Origin: Rhodospirillales bacterium
GTDB taxonomy: Bacteria > Pseudomonadota > Alphaproteobacteria > Acetobacterales > Acetobacteraceae
Length of the DNA stretch: 8,767 bases
NCBI GenBank assembly: GCA_028870815.1
Contig: JAGWOU010000051.1
Span: 1-8,767 of the forward strand
Direction: 5' to 3'
Part shown: positions 1 to 5,953 of the stretch, piece by piece
Numbering within the stretch: position 1 is the stretch's first letter
Layout of the letters: each line of letters begins with the position of its first letter
Notes under the pieces: model-generated
The model's database searches: none
The model's input: only the letters and a program-made list of their open reading frames with translations
What the model was told of the DNA's origin: nothing
Position numbers and translations under genes: made by a program

Positions 1-665
1 GCCTGCAGCCAGACGGTGAGGCAGTTATTCAGCAGCAGATCGAAGGTGGCATTGTCGCTCACCAGCCCGCCGGCGGTGGCGATGACGCAGGACGGGTAGG
101 TTTGCAGCGTATCCTCCAGCGCCTGGCGCTCATAGCGGCGATAGGCGTTGGAGCCGTAGAGGGCCTGGATTTCCGCAGGGGCACAGCCGGCCAGCCGGGT
201 GATTTCCAGCCGCAGCTCGACGAACGGATAGCCGAGCTTGGCCGCCACCATCTGCCCGAGCGTGGATTTGCCGGCGCCGCGCAAGCCCACCAGCGCGATG
301 CGGTGATGCCGTGTGGCGCCGCCATGCGGGCGGCTATTGCCGAACATGTCGCTCAAACCCTGCAAGGCGCGGGCGATCTCGCTCGGCTCGCGCCCATGCA
401 GCAGCCGGCGGATGGAGAGCCATTCCGGGGAGGAGGTGGTCTCATCGCCCAGCAGCTCGGCCAGGGAGCAATCCAGCGCCTGGGCGACTTGCGCCAGCAC
501 CAGAATCGAGACATTTCCGGTGCCCGATTCCAGATTGGCCAGATGCCGCTCGGACACATCCGCCTCGCCGGCCAGAACCCGGCGCGTCATGCCCCTGCGG
601 GCGCGCAGCAATTTCACGCGCTTGCCAAGGCCAGGGAGAATTTCGGACTCGTCGATCGGCGTCAT
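1..665 (-). CDS. HTH regulator with shikimate-kinase-like domain (BoxR/BzdR type), 3' part cut off
   Basis: This minus-strand frame is open from the ATG at 665-663 to the left edge, giving 221 visible residues without a stop; the C-terminus lies outside the window. Residues 13-73 form a Cro/C1-type (XRE) helix-turn-helix (LGKRVKLLRARRGMTRRVLA, then VSERHLANLESG). After a linker, residues 122-221 resemble shikimate kinase: Walker A GLRGAGKST at 127-135, then a YRRYE segment and an ATAGG segment. In true shikimate kinase the first strand after the P-loop reads FxDxD and the later loop reads GGG. Here they are FVELR and AGG, so shikimate binding is doubtful. This architecture matches BoxR/BzdR, where the kinase-like domain senses benzoyl-CoA to control aromatic catabolism. 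No aromatic-degradation genes are visible, so the ligand is unknown. No clear Shine-Dalgarno precedes the ATG. The divergent position next to hslV suggests control from the shared intergenic region. Confidence 0.85.
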   Translation of the reverse strand, partial: MTPIDESEILPGLGKRVKLLRARRGMTRRVLAGEADVSERHLANLESGTGNVSILVLAQVAQALDCSLAELLGDETTSSPEWLSIRRLLHGREPSEIARALQGLSDMFGNSRPHGGATRHHRIALVGLRGAGKSTLGQMVAAKLGYPFVELRLEITRLAGCAPAEIQALYGSNAYRRYERQALEDTLQTYPSCVIATAGGLVSDNATFDLLLNNCLTVWLQ

Positions 666-861
666 GGGGTCTGGTTCAATTCGGAAGCCATCGCCGCGCG
701 TTAGCACTTTTTTGCCGAAGGACAAAGGGGAAGTCACGAATATTTTGTAATATAGTGCACAAAGCTTTTGCGGACAGGCAGGTTTTGGGCAGTCTGCCGC
801 GCGATTTGCGCAAAAACCGCGCCCCTTGCCTGGCGCCGGGGCGGGTGCCATCTCTTGTGCC
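666..861. promoter_or_regulatory. Divergent intergenic region between the HTH regulator and hslV
   Basis: These 196 bases must carry the promoters for the leftward regulator and the rightward hslVU operon. An AT-rich patch at 737-765 contrasts with the GC-rich flanks. It includes TATAGT (751-756), the palindrome GTGCAC (755-760) and a TTTGT-N10-ACAAA inverted repeat (744-748 and 759-763), which could be an operator. I found no convincing -35 box for either direction and no clear heat-shock sigma-32 promoter, so exact start sites are not assigned. Apart from a nine-codon frame just upstream of the regulator (662-691, minus), no gene is seen here. Confidence 0.5.
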
Positions 862-1413
862 ATGACAGAGCATAACGATCCGGTGGGCTGGCATGGCACC
901 ACCATTTTGTCCGTTCGCCGCAATGGCCAGGTTGTCGTGGCCGGGGACGGGCAGGTATCTCTTGGCAACACGGTTGTAAAGGGCAACGCGCGCAAGGTGC
1001 GGCGTATCGGTAATGGGCAGGTGATCGCCGGCTTCGCCGGGGCCACGGCTGATGCCTTCACCCTTTTGGAACGGCTGGAAGCGAAGCTGGAGCGGTTTCC
1101 GGCACAGCTTGAGCGCGCCTGCGTGGAACTGGCGAAGGATTGGCGGACAGACCGTTACCTGCGCCGGCTGGAGGCAATGCTGATCGTCGCGGATAAGGAC
1201 CGCGGCTTCACCATCACCGGCAATGGCGATGTGCTGGAGCCGAATGATGGCATCATCGCCATCGGCTCCGGCGGCAATTACGCGCTTTCCGCCGCCCGCG
1301 CCCTCATCACGGTGCCAGACCTCACGGCCGAGGAAATCGCCCGCCGGGCGATGAAGATCGCCGCCGATATCTGCATCTACACCAACGAAAACCTGGTTGT
1401 TGAAACAATCTAA
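862..1413 (+). CDS. hslV: ATP-dependent protease subunit HslV (ClpQ)
   Basis: HslV is the threonine peptidase of the cytoplasmic HslVU (ClpYQ) protease: two hexameric rings of HslV are capped by HslU hexamers, which unfold and feed substrates. The product has 183 residues. The sequence WHGTTILSVRRNG gives the catalytic Thr at residue 13, which becomes residue 1 once a 12-residue propeptide is removed. Asp29 and Lys45 then fall exactly at mature positions 17 and 33, the known catalytic partners in E. coli HslV. The GNTVVKGN, AGFAGATADAFTL, LAKDWRTD and GSGG blocks are all typical. I chose ATG 862 over an in-frame TTG at 826 because MTEHNDPVGWHG matches the short N-terminal extension common in alphaproteobacterial HslV. 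No obvious Shine-Dalgarno precedes it. The TAA stop abuts the hslU ATG. Confidence 0.97.
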   Translation: MTEHNDPVGWHGTTILSVRRNGQVVVAGDGQVSLGNTVVKGNARKVRRIGNGQVIAGFAGATADAFTLLERLEAKLERFPAQLERACVELAKDWRTDRYLRRLEAMLIVADKDRGFTITGNGDVLEPNDGIIAIGSGGNYALSAARALITVPDLTAEEIARRAMKIAADICIYTNENLVVETI

Positions 1414-2733
1414 ATGGATATTCCCGTTTATTCTCCCCGCGAGATCGTCTCCGAGCTCGACCGCTTCATCATTGGCCAGAACGATGCCAAGCGCGCCGTG
1501 GCCATCGCTTTGCGCAACCGTTGGCGCCGGCAGCAATTGCCGGAGGAGCTGCGTGACGAGGTGGTGCCGAAAAACATCCTGATGATCGGGCCCACCGGCT
1601 GCGGCAAAACCGAGATTGCCCGCCGTCTTGCCAAGCTGGCACAGGCGCCCTTCCTGAAAGTGGAAGCCACCAAATTCACCGAGGTTGGCTATGTCGGCCG
1701 CGATGTGGAGAGCATCGTGCGTGATCTGGTGGAAGCCTCCATCACCATGCTGCGTGAGCAGAACCGCAAGAGCGTTGAAGCAAAAGCGGAACTGAATGCC
1801 GAGGAACGCCTCATCACCGCGCTGGTGGGCGAAGGCGCGTCCGCCGACACGCGGGTGAAATTCCGCCGCATGCTCCGCGCTGGCGAGCTTGAGGATAAGG
1901 AGATCGAAGTCGCGATCACCGAATCCCAAGGCACGCCCATCGGCCTGATGGATATTCCCGGCATGCCGCCCGGCTCAGGCGCCATCAACCTCAGCGACAT
2001 GATGAAGAATATGTTCGGCCGCCAGCCGCATAAAAAGAAGATGCTGGTGCCGGATGCCCGCAAGGCCCTGGCGCGCGAGGAAGCCGACAAGCTGCTGGAT
2101 ACCGATGCCCTCACCAAGGACGCGGTGGCCCATGCCGAGCAGAACGGCATCGTGTTTCTCGATGAGATCGACAAGATCTGCGCCCATACCGAGGGCGGCT
2201 ATCGCGGCGGCGATGTCTCGCGCGAGGGCGTGCAGCGCGACTTGCTGCCGCTGATCGAGGGCACAACCGTTTCCACCAAATACGGCCCGGTGAAGACGGA
2301 CTACATCCTGTTCATCGCCTCCGGCGCCTTCCATGTCGCCAAGCCTGCGGATTTGCTGCCGGAGCTGCAAGGCCGCCTGCCTATCCGTGTGGAGCTGAAC
2401 TCGCTCTCCCGCGATGACTTCAAGCGCATCCTTACGGATACCGAACATTCGTTGCTGAAGCAGTATGTGGCCCTGCTGGGCACGGAAAGCGTGAACCTGG
2501 AATTCGCGGATGATTCCGTGGACGCCATCGCTTCCTTGGCCTTCGACATCAACGAACGGATCGAGAATATCGGTGCCCGGCGCCTCGCCACCGTTATCGA
2601 GCGGCTGCTGGAGGAGATTTCCTTCTCCGCCACGGACCGTTCAGGCGAGAAGATCACCATCGACGCGCCCTATGTGAATGAGCGCGTGGCCCCGCTGGCG
2701 TCCAAGGGCGATTTGTCGCGGTTCATTCTTTAA
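1414..2733 (+). CDS. hslU: ATP-dependent protease ATPase subunit HslU (ClpY)
   Basis: HslU is the AAA+ unfoldase of the HslVU protease; it uses ATP to unfold substrates and thread them into HslV. At 439 residues it is near the usual length (443 in E. coli). Visible landmarks are Walker A GPTGCGKT at 59-66, the pore loop GYVG at 92-95, Walker B IVFLDE at 246-251, sensor-1 region FIASGAFH at 300-307, the LQGRLPIRVEL box with the arginine finger near R321, and sensor-2 GARR at 387-390. The intermediate (I) domain spans roughly 109-232. The C-terminus DLSRFIL is the conserved tail that docks into pockets of HslV and activates it. The ATG follows the hslV TAA with no spacer and no clear Shine-Dalgarno, so translation is probably coupled to hslV. 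A terminator follows at once. Confidence 0.98.
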   Translation: MDIPVYSPREIVSELDRFIIGQNDAKRAVAIALRNRWRRQQLPEELRDEVVPKNILMIGPTGCGKTEIARRLAKLAQAPFLKVEATKFTEVGYVGRDVESIVRDLVEASITMLREQNRKSVEAKAELNAEERLITALVGEGASADTRVKFRRMLRAGELEDKEIEVAITESQGTPIGLMDIPGMPPGSGAINLSDMMKNMFGRQPHKKKMLVPDARKALAREEADKLLDTDALTKDAVAHAEQNGIVFLDEIDKICAHTEGGYRGGDVSREGVQRDLLPLIEGTTVSTKYGPVKTDYILFIASGAFHVAKPADLLPELQGRLPIRVELNSLSRDDFKRILTDTEHSLLKQYVALLGTESVNLEFADDSVDAIASLAFDINERIENIGARRLATVIERLLEEISFSATDRSGEKITIDAPYVNERVAPLASKGDLSRFIL

Positions 2734-2744
2734 AGATCGCGAAG

Positions 2745-2767
2745 AAGGGGGCGTTGGCCCCCTTTTT
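2745..2767 (+). terminator. Rho-independent terminator after hslU
   Basis: AAGGGGGC (2745-2752), loop GTTG (2753-2756), GCCCCCTT (2757-2764), and a run of five T at 2763-2767. The perfect GC stem plus T tract, 12 bases after the hslU stop, marks the end of the hslVU transcript. Confidence 0.9.
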
Positions 2768-2812
2768 CATGCCGGATTGGCGGTGCGGGCAAAAGGGAGC
2801 AAAAGCCTGAGC

Positions 2813-3283
2813 ATGAATTTCCGTCTCGCGGGTTTCCTTACGGCGGCGGTTGCGGCTGCTGCCCTGGGGGTGGCGTATTTCGCGCAATACCGGCTGCACT
2901 ACGTGCCGTGCGAATTATGTTTGTGGGAGCGTTGGCCCTACCGCATCGTCATCCTGCTGGGGCTGCTGGCTTTGCTCATCGGCGGCGTGCCGGCCCGTGC
3001 CCTTGTGGCGCTTGCCGGGTTGGTGATGCTGGCTGGCACCGCCATCTCCGGGGTGCATGTGGGGGTGGAATTCCGCTGGTGGCCATCGCCGCTGCCGGAA
3101 TGCAACGGCATCCTTTCCCCCGGCGCCGCGCTGCCGCTTACCCCCGGCGTGCCATGCGACTGGCCGGTGCACCTCATCCCGGGTTTTCCCATGTCGATGG
3201 CGCAGATGGATTTCTGCTTCACGATCATATTCGCCGCGCTATTATTCTGGATGGCAACGCGGCCGGGCAGGAGGCGCACATGA
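2813..3283 (+). CDS. dsbB: DsbB-family disulfide bond formation membrane protein
   Basis: DsbB-type proteins sit in the inner membrane, reoxidise the periplasmic thiol oxidase DsbA and pass the electrons to ubiquinone. The 156-residue product has four hydrophobic segments at about 5-23, 43-59, 63-82 and 132-148. The first periplasmic loop carries the redox pair C33-E-L-C36 followed by LWERWPYR, matching the CVLCxYERxP region of E. coli DsbB. The second loop holds C97 and C115, equivalent to the second cysteine pair (C104/C130). An additional C135 lies in the last helix. It is shorter than E. coli DsbB (176 residues). ATG 2813 is chosen because upstream in-frame residues are polar and overlap hslU and its terminator; GGGAG at 2795-2799 is a weak, somewhat distant ribosome site. 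The TGA stop overlaps the coq7 start as ATGA. Confidence 0.9.
   Translation: MNFRLAGFLTAAVAAAALGVAYFAQYRLHYVPCELCLWERWPYRIVILLGLLALLIGGVPARALVALAGLVMLAGTAISGVHVGVEFRWWPSPLPECNGILSPGAALPLTPGVPCDWPVHLIPGFPMSMAQMDFCFTIIFAALLFWMATRPGRRRT
3269..3274 (+). promoter_or_regulatory. Ribosome binding site of coq7 inside dsbB
   Basis: A full AGGAGG lies five bases before the ATG at 3280, within the last codons of the dsbB-like gene. It fixes the coq7 start and fits translational coupling at the ATGA overlap. Confidence 0.85.
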
Positions 3284-3789
3284 ACGAGACAACCAAGCGG
3301 TACATCCGTGTGGACCATGCCGGCGAATACGGTGCCGAGCGTATTTATGCCGGGCAGCTGGCGGTGCTGGGGCGCGGGCCGAAAGGCGATCTGCTGCGCC
3401 ACATGCTGGAACAGGAAACCGTGCATAAAGAGAAGTTCGAGCAACTGATCGCGGAACGCGGCGTGCGCCCCACCGCCATGCTGCCGCTCTGGCATGTTGC
3501 CGGTTTCGCCCTCGGCGCGCTCACCGCCGCGATGGGCGAGAAAGCCGCCATGGCCTGCACCGTAGCGGTGGAGGAAACCATCGATGCCCATTACGCCGCC
3601 CAGCGCGACGCGCTCGGCCCGGATGAGGCCGGTTTGAAGGGCACGATCGAAGCCTTCCGTCTTGAAGAACTTGAACACCGTGACACCGGCCTTGCCCATG
3701 GTGCCGAGCAGGCTCCGGCCTACCGGCTGCTCACCGGCCTTATCAGGTTCGGCTGCAAGGCCGCCATCCGCATCAGCGAAACGGTCTGA
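3280..3789 (+). CDS. coq7: Demethoxyubiquinone hydroxylase, Coq7 family (diiron)
   Basis: Coq7 hydroxylates demethoxyubiquinol at ring C6, the penultimate step of ubiquinone synthesis, on the inner face of the cytoplasmic membrane. The product is 169 residues, the length of bacterial Coq7 and of the catalytic core of the eukaryotic enzyme. All six diiron ligands are present in order: E20 (GAERIYAGQ), E46 and H49 (ETVH), E98 (VEETIDAHY), E130 and H133 (ELEH). The segment at about 70-95 is hydrophobic, as expected for the membrane-contacting helices. The start is set by AGGAGG five bases upstream and overlaps the dsbB stop by ATGA, so the two genes form one operon. Coq7 supplies the quinone pathway that DsbB uses as electron acceptor. 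Many bacteria use the flavin enzyme UbiF for this step instead. Confidence 0.95.
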   Translation: MNETTKRYIRVDHAGEYGAERIYAGQLAVLGRGPKGDLLRHMLEQETVHKEKFEQLIAERGVRPTAMLPLWHVAGFALGALTAAMGEKAAMACTVAVEETIDAHYAAQRDALGPDEAGLKGTIEAFRLEELEHRDTGLAHGAEQAPAYRLLTGLIRFGCKAAIRISETV

Positions 3790-3868
3790 CTCCAAGGCGC
3801 TGCCCCGCATGGCAGTATCCCGGTCATAATCGCTGTCTATCCTCAACGCTTTAGCTTAGGGAGCGGAT

Positions 3869-5260
3869 ATGTCCGCCAGCTTGGCCATTGCTCCGCTTCA
3901 GGATGGTTTGCCGCGCCCGGCCAGGCTGCGCGCCATGGCGGCCGTGGCCATGGCCGTGCTGCTTTCGGTGCTGGATTATGCGGTGGTCAACATCGCCATG
4001 CCCGAGATCGCGCGCGCTATCCACACCACGGCGTCCTCCTCCATCTGGGTCATCAACGCTTATCAGCTTGCCAATGTAACGTCGCTGCTGCCCGTGGCGC
4101 GGCTGGGCGAAAAATTCGGCCATGCCCGCATGTGCCGCATCGGGCTTGTCATGTTCGTGGTGGCCTCGCTGCTATGCGCCATGTCGCAGACATTGCTGGA
4201 ACTGGCGGTGGCAAGGGCCCTGCAAGGGCTTGGCGGCGCCTGTATTCTGGGCGTGAACGCGGCGCTGGTACGGTACATCTACCCCTCGGCGTTGCTCGGG
4301 CGCGGCATTGCGCTCAATGGGCTGATCATCGCGCTGGGCGTGGCGCTGGGGCCATCCGTGGGTGCTGCCGTGCTCTCCGTGGCCAATTGGAAATGGCTGT
4401 TCCTGATCAATTTGCCCTTTGGCGTTTTGGCGTTTTGGTTTGCGCTCACGGCCTTGCCGCAAACCCCGCGCGTGAATGTGAAATTCGATACGCTGAGCAC
4501 CGCGCTGCTGGCGCTGGCGCTTGGCAGCATTGTCGTGGGCGGTGACCATTTCGCCCAAGGTAATGGCGGGGTGGTGGGGTTCGGGCTGCTCGCTCTGGGC
4601 ATTGTTGCCATGGTCTTGCTGGTCCGGCTGCAACTCTCCCGCACGCATCCGCTGTTGCCGGTGGATCTGCTGGCGCGCGGCGGCTTCGCGGCGGCCTTCG
4701 CCACCGGGTTCCTGTCATTTCTCGCGTCCAATTTCTTCATCATCTCGATGCCGTTCAACCTTACCGATGTTCTGCATCGCGGCCCGGTGGAAACCGGCAT
4801 CGTCATCACCGCCTGGCCTTTGACCATTGTGCTGACAGCACCCCTGGTCGGGCGGCTGGCGGACCGCTACCCGGCGGCGTTTCTCTCGACCCTCGGCATG
4901 ATGATCCTCAGCCTCGGTTTCCTGCTTCTGCGCCTGTTGCCGGCGGCACCGTCGGATATCAACATCGCCTGGCGCATCGCTTTGGCCGGGGCCGGATTTT
5001 CCCTGGCGCAGCCGCCCAACAACAAAGCCATGCTGATGAACGCGCCGCAAGCGCGCCTGGCCAGTGCCAGCGGTATGATCTCCGTCACCCGCCTGCTCGG
5101 CCAGACCATCGGCGGCATGCTGGTGGCCATCACGCTTGGCCTCGCCCATCCCGCGCCCACGAGAACCTGCCTTGCTTTCGCGTCATTCGCCGCGTTCCTG
5201 GCGGCGGTGGCCAGTGGCTTGCGCCTGCTCGCCAAAACCGGGCGTGGCATGGAGGGTTAG
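3869..5260 (+). CDS. MFS transporter, DHA2 (drug:H+ antiporter, 14-helix) type
   Basis: This is an inner-membrane major facilitator protein that probably exports a hydrophobic compound or drug in exchange for protons; the substrate cannot be read from the sequence. The 463 residues are dominated by hydrophobic helices. Helix 1 carries the LDYAVVNIAMPEIARAI motif (D36) seen in DHA2 exporters. Motif A is ARLGEKFGHARM at 78-88, motif B is ARALQGLGGA at 115-124 with R116, and motif C is ALGVALGPSVGAAV with the NWKWLFLINLPFG block after it (about 155-185). A helix pair after about residue 208 fits the 14-helix arrangement. The ATG follows AGGGAG (3858-3863) with five bases of spacing. The gene stands 79 bases after coq7 without a clear terminator between them, so it may be read from its own promoter or by read-through. 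No TetR/MarR-type regulator lies beside it. Confidence 0.92.
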   Translation: MSASLAIAPLQDGLPRPARLRAMAAVAMAVLLSVLDYAVVNIAMPEIARAIHTTASSSIWVINAYQLANVTSLLPVARLGEKFGHARMCRIGLVMFVVASLLCAMSQTLLELAVARALQGLGGACILGVNAALVRYIYPSALLGRGIALNGLIIALGVALGPSVGAAVLSVANWKWLFLINLPFGVLAFWFALTALPQTPRVNVKFDTLSTALLALALGSIVVGGDHFAQGNGGVVGFGLLALGIVAMVLLVRLQLSRTHPLLPVDLLARGGFAAAFATGFLSFLASNFFIISMPFNLTDVLHRGPVETGIVITAWPLTIVLTAPLVGRLADRYPAAFLSTLGMMILSLGFLLLRLLPAAPSDINIAWRIALAGAGFSLAQPPNNKAMLMNAPQARLASASGMISVTRLLGQTIGGMLVAITLGLAHPAPTRTCLAFASFAAFLAAVASGLRLLAKTGRGMEG

Positions 5261-5341
5261 CGCCTCGGGCCTGTTGGTGAATCGAAAAGAAATAAGCTAA
5301 CACTCCCGCTAGAAAGTCTGGCATCGCGGAGGAACGGGTTC

Positions 5342-5953
5342 ATGACAGTACAACTTGGCGAGCGGCAAACCGGGTTCGACACAAACAAGCTTGGATTCCC
5401 CAGCATCGATGCCTGCATGGCCATCGTCGTGGTGCTGCCCGAAGGCTTGTACGGTTATCACTCCTTCGGCGGGGAGGTTGCCAGTTCCTGGACCAAGATC
5501 ATTCCCAAGTTCAAGGATTTCATCGAAGGCAAGGGCGGCAATCTGGCCAATGCCACGAGGCTTTATGGCATCACGCATCTCAGCAAGCGCGGCTGGCGGG
5601 CTGGAGCGCGCAAGGAGGTATGGACAGAGGAGCTTGCCGCCTACGCCACCGGCCTCGGCCTCACCTGCAGAATCTCCGGCTATAATCTGGATGATGCCTT
5701 GGGCAAGTTTCATACAAGCGGCAAATCCGCTTATGTCGAGTTCGAAAAATTCGGCTCAAAATGCGATGTCAGCGTACAGACATGGGAGACCCTCACCCCC
5801 ACCCGCACCATTCTTAAAGCCAGCCAGAACCCCTGGGGCGATGACATCAAGACAATTCAAGGCGGCAATCTCACCGCTGTGCAGGGAGATATTTTTGATC
5901 CCCTTACCGCGAAGGCATTACGGAAGATCAGTAAGACCAAGCTGCAAGGCTAG
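5342..5953 (+). CDS. Unknown protein with Cys-x14-His motif (possible CNF1/CheD-like deamidase fold)
   Basis: I do not recognise the family of this 203-residue soluble protein. It has no signal peptide and no membrane helix. Its start is firm: GGAGGAA (5328-5334) sits seven bases before the ATG. The notable region is residues 21-44: SIDACMAIVVVLPEG and then LYGYHSFGGE. A cysteine (C25) opens a hydrophobic strand, followed by a turn and a strand ending in a histidine (H40) and then F-G-G. The C-to-H spacing of 15 equals that between catalytic Cys866 and His881 of the CNF1 toxin, and resembles CheD, where Cys and His are 17 apart. This suggests a glutamine-deamidase-like catalytic pair, but it is an inference from one motif. 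Two other cysteines (C109, C141) lack an obvious partner pattern. The C-terminus is lysine-rich. The gene follows the MFS gene on the same strand by 81 bases and ends in a stop shared with the convergent gene. Confidence 0.85.
   Translation: MTVQLGERQTGFDTNKLGFPSIDACMAIVVVLPEGLYGYHSFGGEVASSWTKIIPKFKDFIEGKGGNLANATRLYGITHLSKRGWRAGARKEVWTEELAAYATGLGLTCRISGYNLDDALGKFHTSGKSAYVEFEKFGSKCDVSVQTWETLTPTRTILKASQNPWGDDIKTIQGGNLTAVQGDIFDPLTAKALRKISKTKLQG

Noticed and set aside
826..861. TTG-initiated 12-residue extension of HslV
   Set aside because: ATG 862 gives the usual alphaproteobacterial N-terminus; the extension is low-complexity Gly/Ala with no ribosome site.
102..865. Overlapping plus-strand frames at the left end
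   Set aside because: They are antisense to the HTH/P-loop gene, whose motifs are clear on the minus strand.
676..1929. 417-codon minus-strand open frame across hslV and hslU
   Set aside because: It is antisense to two unmistakable genes, has no recognisable domain, and long antisense frames are expected at this GC content.
3800..3815. CTGCC/GGCAG hairpin after coq7
   Set aside because: The stem is only five base pairs and no T run follows, so it is not supported as a terminator.
2938..3846. 302-codon minus-strand open frame across dsbB and coq7
   Set aside because: It is a GC-driven shadow of two well-supported genes; its composition is not that of a folded protein.
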